A DNA stretch of 64,000 nucleotides from Photobacterium leiognathi (GTDB taxonomy: Bacteria; Pseudomonadota; Gammaproteobacteria; Enterobacterales; Vibrionaceae). The notes beneath the pieces are model-generated. The model ran no database searches and was not told the origin of the DNA. It was given only the letters and a program-made list of their open reading frames with translations. Positions 54,049 through 63,479 of this stretch are shown here, piece by piece (position 1 is the stretch's first letter; each line of letters opens with the position of its first letter). Made by a program: the position numbers and the translations under genes. Where the stretch lies: the NCBI RefSeq assembly GCF_030685535.1, contig NZ_CP131599.1, forward strand, positions 744,001-808,000, given 5' to 3'.

Positions 54049-55300
54049 AACTGCAAACGAACTTATAAATAGAATTGTTAATATACAAGCTAAAGAAAAA
54101 AACACTAGTTCTCTTCTTTCAGGGTATATTGGATTTAAAAGTCAATTTGATAGCATAAAATTTGACGTTTTTTCTGAACTTTTAAAAGAACAGGTTCGCT
54201 TTAATAAAGAAATCCCGTTATTCAACCAAAATTTGTTCTTTAGGAAATCTTTGTTTAAAGCTGCTGATGAAGAAAGACTTAATACAAGCTATGTTAGCGA
54301 TAATATTAAAATTTTAGAAACCGATTATCTGAATAAACCAAAAAGAGAATATGTATTTATAACAAGGATAAGCTTATCAGGATTAAAAAGAACTAAAAAA
54401 ACAAAAACACCAAACTCAGAAATTATTTTCTCCAAACAGTGTCCTAAATGTTTTAAAAAACATTATAATTTTGAAGAAGCAAAAAGTCTTTTTCCTAATA
54501 CAGATGGTTATAATACATGGGTTTCAGTTCATGTTATTGCTAGATGTGAACACTCGGCTTCTGGAAAGGCACTTGATGAATTAGGATATTACCTTGGAAT
54601 TATAAATTTGATTTATAATTTTAATAAGAGTAGAAGATCATCTGGAACAAAAATTAAACCTATAAATAAAATTCGGAAATATCCTTATCATTCATTGCAT
54701 TATGATAGTGGAGAAAGAGCAACAAACTTATATTGGTATGAACCAAATTTTTCTGAAATAGGCGATGTCATCTTTGATGATGATGATTTTATAAAAGTAA
54801 ATAAGCTGTTTAAAAAAATATCAAGAGATATATTGAAAACATCTCGTTATGAGTATTTTAATGAGGTTTTTAACAACTATACAGATAGTTTAGAAACTAA
54901 TGATCTTAATAAGTCATTTAAAATGCTATGGTCTATTTTAGAAACGTTAACTTTATCTTCTAAAGATAATTATGATGTGACAATAAATAGAGCATTAGTT
55001 CCATTTTCTGATAAGTTTATAGTGAAAATGCAACTGGAGATGCTAAGGGAAAAAAGAAATATTGCAGTTCATACAAACAGACAGTTTGAAAATGCTGAGC
55101 AATTGACCTATATGTTATTGAATATAATTAATAATTATATTCAATTTATGATAAGGTTAAGCATAAATATAAAAAATGAAAAACAAATTAAACAAGTAAT
55201 AGACTTGCCAACTGATAGTGATAAGCTTTTTAAAAAAATAAATGATTTAAATTCTCAAATCGAAAATATAAACTCTATTAAAAATATAATGAATATTTAG
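54020..55300 (+). CDS. HEPN-domain protein, candidate RNase/defence or toxin gene
   Basis: 426 residues, strongly AT-rich (many AAA, ATA, TTA codons), unlike the flanking genes. Near residues 340-360 LEMLREKRNIAVHTNRQF contains the HEPN ribonuclease signature R-x4-H (RNIAVH) followed by a helical tail, as in Apea-type HEPN proteins. A CPKC pair near residue 135, with RCEHSA downstream, could bind zinc. The N-terminal two thirds match nothing I recognise. It sits convergent to an OLD-like nuclease and shares its terminator. HEPN proteins with this layout are often toxins or abortive-infection effectors, but defence function is inference. Confidence 0.65.
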   Translation: MSKSKWKDPKTANELINRIVNIQAKEKNTSSLLSGYIGFKSQFDSIKFDVFSELLKEQVRFNKEIPLFNQNLFFRKSLFKAADEERLNTSYVSDNIKILETDYLNKPKREYVFITRISLSGLKRTKKTKTPNSEIIFSKQCPKCFKKHYNFEEAKSLFPNTDGYNTWVSVHVIARCEHSASGKALDELGYYLGIINLIYNFNKSRRSSGTKIKPINKIRKYPYHSLHYDSGERATNLYWYEPNFSEIGDVIFDDDDFIKVNKLFKKISRDILKTSRYEYFNEVFNNYTDSLETNDLNKSFKMLWSILETLTLSSKDNYDVTINRALVPFSDKFIVKMQLEMLREKRNIAVHTNRQFENAEQLTYMLLNIINNYIQFMIRLSINIKNEKQIKQVIDLPTDSDKLFKKINDLNSQIENINSIKNIMNI

Positions 55301-55301
55301 A

Positions 55302-55330
55302 AAAAAGCCTACATCACTGTAGGCTTTTTC
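55302..55330. terminator. Bidirectional terminator between the HEPN gene and the OLD-like gene
   Basis: AAAAAGCCTACA (55302-55313) pairs with TGTAGGCTTTTT (55318-55329). Confidence 0.92.
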
Positions 55331-55356
55331 GTTCTAATCTCAGCTTACTTTAACTA

Positions 55357-56997
55357 TTACCCAAATCCACGCGCCATAGCGATAATGCGTTTTAGCACCC
55401 AACGGATCAAAAGCGGAATACGTTCATCTCGTTCTTCTTGGGTATATTGCACAATCGCTAACGCCATATCTGGTTTCGCATTCTTACGCAGTGCTTTGTA
55501 GATAATCTTCTTCATGGGTAATGGATTATTTGCTGATACATTTGCTAATTTACGAAAGAGCGCTTCATAACCATTACGATATAAGAAATGCTCAATGTCT
55601 CTTGCGGGTAACACGGTTAGGCGTACACGTTCTGGATCATCGCCTAACATATTACGAACTTTATCAGCGTATTTCTTACCCGCAGGATCGCCATCGGCAA
55701 CAAGGTGCCATTCAATGCCTAATAACTTCGCTAACTTGATTAACGGTTTTAAGCCACTTTGCGCAAACTCGATGATTTGAATACCTTCAGCGGCAAGGTT
55801 ATAACCGTTTAGCCGTGCCATTTCGTTAAATAGCCAAACCTCGGTTTCACCTTCAACTAATAACCAAACACGAGCAAAGAAAGCGCTTGGTCGATGCATT
55901 CGCACATGGAACGTGACTTTACGGGTATCGTCTTTGTTCAACTCACCGTGATCGACACCATATACTTCAGTCTTATGTGGCTGACGGATCAACTTCTTGA
56001 TCGCAGTTAAAGGCGCAGAGGACAATAACTCAGGGCTATTGGTCGTTAAGATCTTTTGCATCGGCATACTTTGAATAAACGCCCATGCTTGGTGCAACAT
56101 GATCGGATGCAATCGACCTTCAGGATCTTCAAGGATCATAATAGGGCGAGAAATACGTTTAAGCTCTACAGGCCCTCGGGCACGAATATATTCGTTTAAT
56201 AAGCTCATTAACATCAAACGAGCCTGTTTTGTCATGGCTGGTTGTATAAGCTGATCAAACGGATTTGAATTTTGAATGGATTGATAGTGTATCGAATGAT
56301 CTTTACTACGCTGATGGGGCGCAAAGGCAAAGTAGTGATCTACTAATGATCGTAGCGTTGTAATACTACTTTTGATCTCGGCGGTACTCACGTGACCGGG
56401 ATGGGTCATTAATCGTCGACACGTGTTATCTAATCGGCGTTGTACCCGAGCTTCTTTCTGCGTTTGTGCTGGTAGTTGATCTTGATGGAACTCATGCCCG
56501 TCTTCATGCAAACGCCTTGCATCCCGAATACGCACGATAGGGTGTAACACCATAAGCTGTCGAATAAACTTATCGGTGTCTTCATGTGTAATGCCATGTC
56601 CATCAAGCTGTAAAAATTGACGTTTAGTAATGATCTTGTCGTTTTCGATATGACTATGGATTTGGTAATAGAAATGCTTAATGCCGTCCTTATCAATTAA
56701 GAATGGTTGAAAGCCGCGATAACGACGTGCAAGATGTTCACCTTCGTAATCTTCTTGCCAATGTAAAACAATTTGAATTTCAGTCGAACGCTCATTCCCT
56801 AAGGCATGGTCGATATGGAAATCTGAAAAATTGAAATCATAGAATTTCGCGTCTGGCGACAACGCTAAGCATAGGGCATCCAGCAATGAGGATTTACCCC
56901 ATGCATTTTCACCAATAAGCACGGTTAGCTCATTAAATGAAAGGGATAAACGCTTAATGCCACGGAAACCTGAAATCTCAATGCTTTCTAAGTGCAT
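55357..56997 (-). CDS. YbjD-like OLD-family ATPase/TOPRIM nuclease
   Basis: 546 residues. N-terminal ABC/SMC-type ATPase with Walker A LIGENAWGKSSLLDAL (about residues 31-46; the usual G-x4-GKS with N-A-W), and a later PIMILEDPEGRLHP Walker-B/D-loop region. The C-terminal TOPRIM domain shows WLLVEGETEVWLFNEMA and HLVADGDPAGKKYAD with the metal-binding glutamate and aspartates. This matches E. coli YbjD (DUF2813, ATP-dependent endonuclease family). OLD relatives act in phage exclusion and DNA repair. A conserved gammaproteobacterial gene rather than an island gene. Confidence 0.86.
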   Translation of the reverse strand: MHLESIEISGFRGIKRLSLSFNELTVLIGENAWGKSSLLDALCLALSPDAKFYDFNFSDFHIDHALGNERSTEIQIVLHWQEDYEGEHLARRYRGFQPFLIDKDGIKHFYYQIHSHIENDKIITKRQFLQLDGHGITHEDTDKFIRQLMVLHPIVRIRDARRLHEDGHEFHQDQLPAQTQKEARVQRRLDNTCRRLMTHPGHVSTAEIKSSITTLRSLVDHYFAFAPHQRSKDHSIHYQSIQNSNPFDQLIQPAMTKQARLMLMSLLNEYIRARGPVELKRISRPIMILEDPEGRLHPIMLHQAWAFIQSMPMQKILTTNSPELLSSAPLTAIKKLIRQPHKTEVYGVDHGELNKDDTRKVTFHVRMHRPSAFFARVWLLVEGETEVWLFNEMARLNGYNLAAEGIQIIEFAQSGLKPLIKLAKLLGIEWHLVADGDPAGKKYADKVRNMLGDDPERVRLTVLPARDIEHFLYRNGYEALFRKLANVSANNPLPMKKIIYKALRKNAKPDMALAIVQYTQEERDERIPLLIRWVLKRIIAMARGFG

Positions 56998-57027
56998 AAA
57001 ACTATATAAACCTCGTTGCTTCCCTTA

Positions 57028-57080
57028 TATACCCAAGTGACTTCAATATGCAGGATTCAGATTGAGGTGACTTAGGTATA
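57028..57080. repeat. Palindromic intergenic repeat of Vibrionaceae type
   Basis: TATACCCAAGTGACTTCAA on the left and TTGAGGTGACTTAGGTATA on the right are imperfect inverted copies (two mismatches) around a 15-base loop. I remember near-identical TATACCCAAGTNACTTCAA palindromes scattered between genes in Vibrio and Photobacterium genomes. Confidence 0.75.
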
Positions 57081-57191
57081 CGATATAGTAAATTAATGGC
57101 TGATTAGCTAGCTCTGATCACATATTGATAGCATAATTAGCTACAAATAGTTGAACAATTTCAAATAAATAATGATTGAAGGAATAGTTAG

Positions 57192-57587
57192 ATGGCTAAA
57201 ATTATCCACTCAATGATCCGTGTTGTTGATTTAGATGCGTCATTAAAATTTTATAAAGAAGCATTAGATTTGGACATTGCTGAGTGTTTGGATTTTGAAG
57301 GCTTTAGCTTAGTTTATCTTCGTAATGAAGAAAATGATATGGAACTTGAGCTAACTTGGAATGAAGGTACAGAAGAGCCTTACACTCACGGTACGGGTTA
57401 TGGTCATATTGCTGTTGCTGTCGATAATTTAGAAGCTGAACATGCCAAGCTTGCAGAGTGTGGTTATGCACCACTTGAGATCAAAGAGTTCTTCCGTGAT
57501 GGTCAGTTATTGGCGAAATTCTTCTTTGTTCAAGATCCAGATGGCTACAAAATTGAGTTCCTACAACGTCACGGACGTTACAAATAA
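57192..57587 (+). CDS. gloA: Lactoylglutathione lyase (glyoxalase I)
   Basis: 131 residues. All four metal ligands of the GloA family are in place: histidine in IIHSMIRV, glutamate in MELELTW, histidine in GYGHIAVAV and glutamate in GYKIEFLQ. It converts the methylglyoxal-glutathione hemithioacetal into S-lactoylglutathione. Slightly divergent in the middle, so a related dioxygenase-fold lyase is possible. Single gene with an inverted repeat (GTAAGGCGGTA...TACCGTCTTAC, about 57614-57645) after it. Confidence 0.85.
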   Translation: MAKIIHSMIRVVDLDASLKFYKEALDLDIAECLDFEGFSLVYLRNEENDMELELTWNEGTEEPYTHGTGYGHIAVAVDNLEAEHAKLAECGYAPLEIKEFFRDGQLLAKFFFVQDPDGYKIEFLQRHGRYK

Positions 57588-57792
57588 CTTTCGAGTATAG
57601 AGTTTGAATGTGAGGTAAGGCGGTATAATTTATTACCGTCTTACTATTAGTACGTCTAATATTCTCATTTATGATATATTGACATTTATCACAAGTATTT
57701 TGTCTTTCTGTGTGCGGAGAGAGCTTAATCGGTGACAGCTTACGAATAATCTCTCATTAGTGTGAGTCTTTCAGGGAGAGACATAATTTTTT

Positions 57793-59553
57793 ATGACGAA
57801 GAATAATAAAAAGGCAAAGATCACATTTGCTCATATCAATGATACGCATTCGAATTTTGAACCATCTTCTATATCACTAAACCTGCCGCAACATGTTCTG
57901 AATACAGAAACTTCTGTTTATGCGAGTTGTGGTGGTTTTTCTCGTATTTCGTCTGCGGTAAATGAACTCAAATCAGAGGCTTTCTTAAATCAGCGTGAAT
58001 TCATGTTTTTACATGCTGGTGACTGTTTCCAAGGTACGCTTTATTTCTCGTTATATAAGGGCGTAGCAAATGCTGTTTTACTAAATGCAATTGGCGTTGA
58101 AGCAATGGCATTAGGTAACCATGAATTAGATATGGGTAATAATAGTGTTGCTGATTTCCTTGATCAGACTCATTTCCCATTGCTTTCTGGTAACTGGGAT
58201 TTATCCCAAGAAGATCAAACCAAACCCAATCCTCTTCGAGATAAAGCGAATGTATTTGCCTACGATAATCAAACACAAACAGCAAAATACATTACGAAAG
58301 ATGTTCACGGTGAGCCGATCGCTATCTTTGGTTTAGCGATTGAGAATATGGCAGGTATTGCTAACCCAGATCCTGATACTCACTTTATGAATGTAACTAC
58401 GGTTGCTCGAAATACGGTTCAGCATCTAAATCAGCAAGGTATTAATAAAATTGTTGTGCTGAGTCACCTTGGTTATGAGCATGACATTGAATTAGCACAA
58501 GAAGTGGATGGTATTGGGGCGATCATTGGTGGTCATACTCATACCATGCAAGGTGACTTTACGAATATTGGCTACGGTAAAACCGACCAATACGCGCACA
58601 TGGTGAATAACACTTGTGTTGTACAAGCTGGTTGTAACGCGTTAGCTGTGGGACACGTTACACTCGAATTTGCACAAGATGGTAAAGTTGAGCAAGCCTT
58701 TGGTGCTAACCAGCTGTTACTTGGTCGTCAATTTACTGTTGATGCAGGGCGTACTGAGCATCTTGAAAACGAAGAGCATGACATTGTTCGCGATTTCTTA
58801 AGCAAGCAAGATAACATTCGTTTTGTGGTTAAAGATCCCATCATTGAAAACATCCTAAACGAGCATTACCGTCCTGCGGTTCGTGCGCTGCAAACAGAAG
58901 AAATCGCAGTGATTAATGAGCCATTACGTCACATTCGTATTCCTGATAGCAGAGGACCAAGCCAAATTGCCCCTTGGGTAGTTGAAAGCTTTGTCTGGAA
59001 AGCTCGTAAGCTTGGTTATGATGTTGATTTCGGTATTCATAATGCTGGTGGCGTAAGATGTTCATTTAATCCCGGTGTGATCACCCCTGCGGATATTGCT
59101 GGTAAATTACTGCCTTTTGCCATTGGTATTATGATTTACAGCGTGAAAGGTAAGCGTATTCGTCAAGCATTAGAAGGTGCTATCGATAATGCAATCAGTA
59201 ATGGTGTTGATGGCACAGGTGACGGTAGTTTCCCGTATGTTGCAGATCTGCGTTTTACCTATCGTTGCTGTTCGGTGAAAGGGACACGTATCGAAACCTT
59301 AGAGCATTTAAAGGACGGTGAGTGGATCCCTGTTGAAGATGAGAAAGTCTATACTTCTGTTTCTTCTGGTTACACTGCAACAGGTAAAGAGGGCTATGCG
59401 CCGTTATTAGATTACGCCAAAGAGCCTAAGCCTATTAACGTGACTATGGCTGATGCGTTTGAAGATTTCGCTAAGCAAAAGAAATCGTTTGATGCGCCAG
59501 TGAATAACAATACGATTTATTTTCCATGCACTGGCAATGAAGACGTAGCTTAA
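57793..59553 (+). CDS. 5'-nucleotidase / metallophosphatase family protein
   Basis: 586 residues. Metal-site motifs of the UshA family are clear: AHINDTHSNF, HAGDCFQGTLYF, ALGNHELDMG, LSHLGYEHD and GGHTHTM. The C-terminal nucleotide-binding domain starts near PWVVESFVWKARKLG and has HNAGGVRCSFNPG and GDGSFPYVADLRF. Unlike E. coli UshA there is no signal peptide, only MTKNNKKAKITFAH, so the protein may stay in the cytoplasm. GGGAGAG site upstream. It would dephosphorylate nucleotides or UDP-sugars. Confidence 0.9.
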   Translation: MTKNNKKAKITFAHINDTHSNFEPSSISLNLPQHVLNTETSVYASCGGFSRISSAVNELKSEAFLNQREFMFLHAGDCFQGTLYFSLYKGVANAVLLNAIGVEAMALGNHELDMGNNSVADFLDQTHFPLLSGNWDLSQEDQTKPNPLRDKANVFAYDNQTQTAKYITKDVHGEPIAIFGLAIENMAGIANPDPDTHFMNVTTVARNTVQHLNQQGINKIVVLSHLGYEHDIELAQEVDGIGAIIGGHTHTMQGDFTNIGYGKTDQYAHMVNNTCVVQAGCNALAVGHVTLEFAQDGKVEQAFGANQLLLGRQFTVDAGRTEHLENEEHDIVRDFLSKQDNIRFVVKDPIIENILNEHYRPAVRALQTEEIAVINEPLRHIRIPDSRGPSQIAPWVVESFVWKARKLGYDVDFGIHNAGGVRCSFNPGVITPADIAGKLLPFAIGIMIYSVKGKRIRQALEGAIDNAISNGVDGTGDGSFPYVADLRFTYRCCSVKGTRIETLEHLKDGEWIPVEDEKVYTSVSSGYTATGKEGYAPLLDYAKEPKPINVTMADAFEDFAKQKKSFDAPVNNNTIYFPCTGNEDVA

Positions 59554-59574
59554 CGTTTGCTGTTAAGTAATAGC

Positions 59575-59621
59575 AAAAGCCGAATAGCTCATTCGTGATG
59601 AATAGGTTATTCGGCTTTTTT
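59575..59621. terminator. Bidirectional terminator
   Basis: AAAAGCCGAATA (59575-59586) pairs with TATTCGGCTTTT (about 59608-59619) and has T runs on both strands. Confidence 0.9.
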
Positions 59622-60551
59622 GTGCTCCACGTTTGGTGATGGTTGTGATTTTAGTTTCGCTCTGGCTTTTACGATCACAGGTAATGCATAAGTAGGTATT
59701 TGAATTGCAGCCATTAACGCAAGATATTCTGTGCCTAAATAGCTACTAGCAATGGTGTAAGTTAAAAGAACATTTCGATTAGTTGCTGTAATGGCAAACA
59801 GTGTGGCATTAGCTTTGTTATAGCGGTGATAGCAGAGGAAAGTGACGGTGAAAAACACTACGCAAAGCAACATACCTAGCATGAGATAATATAGCCCATC
59901 GTTAAAGGAGCGGTTAAACATCTCTCTCAATGGGGCTACCAATCCTAATGGGAAGGCAAATATCAACAATACTGTGAATTTGGATAGCTGCCCATGAATA
60001 TAAACTAATTTTTCACGATTAATGGTGTTATAGCAGAAAGATGAGATAGCCATAGGACCAATAATAAAAATAACCAAACGCTGTATATATTCAACCAGAT
60101 CAAGCTTTACCGCATCGTCTTGTAGTAGCGTCAAATTGATAAATAGCACCAATGGCATCATTAACGTTGAGGCAATGGTGAGTGCCATCGCATGTAAAAC
60201 ATCATAGCCAAGGGTTTTAGCAATAGCAGGCGTTGCAAACAGTGTCCCCGTAGCAGTTACAGCGGTAACAGCAATGAATAGGGATGTTGGGGCATTGAGC
60301 AACCATAAGAGACTCGCGGCAATAAGGGTTAACCCAATACTGTGAAGACAAGCATAGCTCCACACAGAGCGTCGCATTAACTGTTTGATAAGCTGTTCTT
60401 GTTTGATCCCAAGTAGGGTGAAAAGCATGAGAAAAAACAAGATAAAGGGCAGAGTAGGAAAGACGGTTTTACTCACATTAGGGAAAATAAAGCCAATAAT
60501 GCCAGCCACCATCAGTAATGGTGCTGAATGTTTATTAATAAAAGAAAGCAT
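59607..60551 (-). CDS. Bile acid:sodium symporter-like membrane protein
   Basis: 314 residues, about ten hydrophobic helices in the BASS/SBF-like arrangement, including LMLFTLLGIKQEQL, TAVTATGTLFATPAIAKTLG and ATNRNVLLTYTIASSYLG, the second of which resembles the crossover motif of this fold. A transporter of an organic anion is likely; the substrate is unknown. The 3' end overlaps the terminator of the upstream gene. Confidence 0.72.
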   Translation of the reverse strand: MLSFINKHSAPLLMVAGIIGFIFPNVSKTVFPTLPFILFFLMLFTLLGIKQEQLIKQLMRRSVWSYACLHSIGLTLIAASLLWLLNAPTSLFIAVTAVTATGTLFATPAIAKTLGYDVLHAMALTIASTLMMPLVLFINLTLLQDDAVKLDLVEYIQRLVIFIIGPMAISSFCYNTINREKLVYIHGQLSKFTVLLIFAFPLGLVAPLREMFNRSFNDGLYYLMLGMLLCVVFFTVTFLCYHRYNKANATLFAITATNRNVLLTYTIASSYLGTEYLALMAAIQIPTYALPVIVKARAKLKSQPSPNVEHKKAE

Positions 60552-60819
60552 AAGTTAAAAATCCTTTGTTAACTTATTGTTATCATAAATTCTATTGAAA
60601 CATAGAAAGTAGCCAAATTTGAAATAATATATCGCAAGTAAAATAATGTAATCGTTATTATTGGCGTAATCTGCTCAAAACAAAAAATCCATTTTAATCA
60701 AGCATTAACACATAAGAAAAACTAATGTTAATAACGAAATATTGTCATTTAAAAGCGATGAAGTAGCTGTATAAACTAGCCTTAGTTTTTGAGTTAACAA
60801 TGTATTTTTAGGGGCAATC

Positions 60820-61011
60820 ATGGCACATACTTTCGATATCGATGCTGCGTCACCACTAACAGCTCAGGATAAGAGAAGTTATGAAGTTACAATCAAAGGA
60901 TTGATTGCACACCTGTATGATCTTGTATTTAACCGATCAAAAAAGACGGTTGCTTACAGTATTGAAGATTTACCAGTACATTTACAGAAAGATATTGGTC
61001 TGTACCGATAA
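60820..61011 (+). CDS. DUF1127 small protein
   Basis: 63 residues ending SIEDLPVHLQKDIGLYR, the conserved C-terminal pattern (DL-x-HL-x-DIGL) of DUF1127. Such proteins are linked to phosphate uptake, RNA binding or stress regulation in other bacteria. TAGGGG site precedes the ATG and a strong terminator follows after 20 bases, so it is its own small transcription unit. Confidence 0.85.
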   Translation: MAHTFDIDAASPLTAQDKRSYEVTIKGLIAHLYDLVFNRSKKTVAYSIEDLPVHLQKDIGLYR

Positions 61012-61031
61012 CATTTTGTATTGAAACTTTT

Positions 61032-61060
61032 AAAGCCGACATCATTGTCGGCTTTTTTTT
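61032..61060 (+). terminator. Terminator of the DUF1127 gene
   Basis: AAAGCCGACA (61032-61041) pairs with TGTCGGCTTT (61046-61055), a 4-base loop and a long T run. Confidence 0.93.
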
Positions 61061-61181
61061 TGCGCTAATTTCGGCTATAACCTTACAAAAATAATGAATA
61101 TTTTTAACTTTTAGGTTAAAGAATTCTTTGTTGTATTGATTAAACATGTAGTCACTCTTTGATGACTTGGAGAATAAAAAG

Positions 61182-61463
61182 ATGGGCTTTTTTTCAAAGC
61201 TATTTGGCTCAAAAAAATCAGAGTCAAAAAACGAACAGATCGAGCCAACTCATTATAATGATTACTTAATTTACCCAGAGCCTAAACAAGAAGGCGGGCA
61301 ATTTAGGATTGCTGGACGCATTTGCAAAGAGATCAACGGAGAACTGAAGACACATCACTTTATTCGCTCTGACTTGTTAAGTTCTCGTCATGATGCTGAA
61401 ACATTCATGATCAAAAAATCTGAAATGTTCATCGACCAGATGGGCGAGAAAATGTTTGATTGA
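61182..61463 (+). CDS. HlyU-domain small protein
   Basis: 93 residues from the ATG at 61182 (TTGGAGAAT upstream gives the ribosome site; the TTG at 61167 is not needed). MGFFSKLFGSKK then YLIYPEPKQEGGQFRIAGRI, HHFIRSDLLSSRHDAETF and MFIDQMGEKMF match the HlyU (PF10115) family, annotated as a transcriptional regulator although its role is not well defined. Confidence 0.85.
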   Translation: MGFFSKLFGSKKSESKNEQIEPTHYNDYLIYPEPKQEGGQFRIAGRICKEINGELKTHHFIRSDLLSSRHDAETFMIKKSEMFIDQMGEKMFD

Positions 61464-61911
61464 AAATTGTAGTAATATTCAACAAATTTCATTGCAATTG
61501 AGTTGGTATGTCAGTATCTTCTTTAATCATAAGATGGATATCGCACAGCATAGTTATGCTTTTTGTGAATAAGTTAAAGTTAGATTTGTCAGTTATATGG
61601 ATTTTAAACCCGGCTAGGTGTTTTTAAACAATAGGTTATACGATTATTTTGTGGCTTATTGGGTATAACGAGTCATTACTGTTTTAACAGCTAAAAGCAA
61701 GCATTAAAGAAGATACTGCATCACATTGAAAACTGATAAAAATAGAATGTATACATAAAAATGTATTTTAATTTCAGTTAAATAATTACTAATGTGCGAT
61801 TTTTGACTAACAGATGCGGGGATTTTTGTATTTTTACTACAAAAGGCTTGATATTGCCGATTGGGTTGGATACAAAATGATTATGTTATAGCCAATGTTC
61901 AGGGAATAATA
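61464..61911. other. AT-rich leader region upstream of pntA
   Basis: No gene is seen in these 448 bases. It should hold the pntAB promoter, but I find no convincing hexamer pair by eye. Confidence 0.5.
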
Positions 61912-63465
61912 ATGCAGATTGGTGTACCAAGAGAGGTGCTCGCGCATGAAACGCGAGTGGCTGCGACGCCTAAAACAGTAGAGCAGCTATTGAAAATGGG
62001 GTTCAGCGTTGTCGTTGAGCAAGGAGCCGGACGCTTAGCAAGCTTTGATGATTCAGCTTACGAAGAAGCAGGCGCAAAAATTGTTTCAGTAGATGAAGCA
62101 TGGCAATCGGATCTTATTCTTAAAGTTAATGCCCCTCAGGTAAACCCTGAAAATGGTGTTGATGAGTTTGATCTTATTAAAGATGGTGCAAGCTTAGTTA
62201 GCTTCATTTTACCAGCACAAAATCCAGAGTTGTTAGAAAAACTTTCTTCAAAAAATATCAACGTAATGGCGATGGATTCTGTACCGCGTATCTCACGTGC
62301 ACAGGCATTAGATGCGTTGAGCTCAATGGCAAACATTGCGGGTTACCGTGCTGTAGTTGAAGCTGCACATGAATTTGGTCGTTTCTTTACAGGTCAAATT
62401 ACTGCTGCTGGTAAAGTACCTCCGGCGAAAGTATTAGTGGCAGGTGCAGGTGTAGCTGGTCTTGCTGCTATCGGTGCTGCTGGTAGCCTTGGTGCTATCG
62501 TTCGCTCTTTTGACGTTCGTCCTGAAGTAAAAGAGCAAGTTGAATCAATGGGTGCTGAATTCCTAGAAGTGGATTACAAAGAAGACACTTCTACAGGAGA
62601 CGGTTACGCAAAAGAAATGTCAGATGAATTCAACAAAGCGGCTGAGCGTTTATACGCAGAGCAAGCGAAAGATGTTGATATCATTATCACAACAGCACTT
62701 ATTCCAGGTCGTCCTGCACCTAAATTAATCACCAAAGAAATGGTTGATTCAATGAAAGCGGGCAGCGTTATTGTCGATCTAGCGGCAGCTAATGGCGGTA
62801 ACTGTGCTTACACTGAAGCTGATAAAGTGGTAACAACACCAAACGGTGTGAAGGTTATCGGCTATACAGATATGGTGGGTCGTCTACCGACACAATCATC
62901 TCAGCTTTACGGTACAAACCTTGTTAACTTACTGAAGCTACTTTGCAAAGAGAAAGACGGTAACATCGATATTGATTTTGAAGATGTCGTTCTACGTGGC
63001 GTTACTGTTATTAAAGACGGTGAAGTAACGTGGCCTGCACCACCTATTCAAGTATCAGCACAACCTCAAGCAAAAGTTGAACCTCAACCTGTAGCAGAAG
63101 AGAAAGTAGAAGAGCCAACATCACCTGTTAAAAAACTGGTAGGTTTGGTTGTTGGCTTAGGTGCGTTTGGTTGGGTGGCTTCAGTTGCTCCTCCAGCATT
63201 CCTATCACATATCACAGTATTTGTTCTAGCTTGTGTTGTTGGTTACTACGTAGTTTGGAACGTTACACACGCACTGCACACACCACTGATGTCAGTGACG
63301 AATGCTATTTCAGGCATCATCGTTGTGGGTGCGCTACTTCAAATTGGTCAAGGCAACGGGGTAGTTTCTTTCCTCGCATTTATTGCCGTACTCATTGCAA
63401 GCATAAATATCTTTGGTGGCTTTACGGTTACCAAGCGCATGCTTGAAATGTTCCGTAAAGATTAA
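61912..63465 (+). CDS. pntA: NAD(P) transhydrogenase subunit alpha
   Basis: 517 residues from the ATG at 61912 ([20 protein letters not shown]), with AGGGA eight bases upstream; a TTG at 61861 also opens the frame but gives an unlike 17-residue addition. NAD(H)-binding domain I includes [22 protein letters not shown] and [13 protein letters not shown], and four C-terminal helices form the alpha part of the membrane domain. With PntB it couples proton influx to NADPH formation from NADH and NADP+. pntB begins 15 bases downstream. Confidence 0.97.
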   Translation: MQIGVPREVLAHETRVAATPKTVEQLLKMGFSVVVEQGAGRLASFDDSAYEEAGAKIVSVDEAWQSDLILKVNAPQVNPENGVDEFDLIKDGASLVSFILPAQNPELLEKLSSKNINVMAMDSVPRISRAQALDALSSMANIAGYRAVVEAAHEFGRFFTGQITAAGKVPPAKVLVAGAGVAGLAAIGAAGSLGAIVRSFDVRPEVKEQVESMGAEFLEVDYKEDTSTGDGYAKEMSDEFNKAAERLYAEQAKDVDIIITTALIPGRPAPKLITKEMVDSMKAGSVIVDLAAANGGNCAYTEADKVVTTPNGVKVIGYTDMVGRLPTQSSQLYGTNLVNLLKLLCKEKDGNIDIDFEDVVLRGVTVIKDGEVTWPAPPIQVSAQPQAKVEPQPVAEEKVEEPTSPVKKLVGLVVGLGAFGWVASVAPPAFLSHITVFVLACVVGYYVVWNVTHALHTPLMSVTNAISGIIVVGALLQIGQGNGVVSFLAFIAVLIASINIFGGFTVTKRMLEMFRKD

Positions 63466-63479
63466 TAGGAGTAGCGAGA

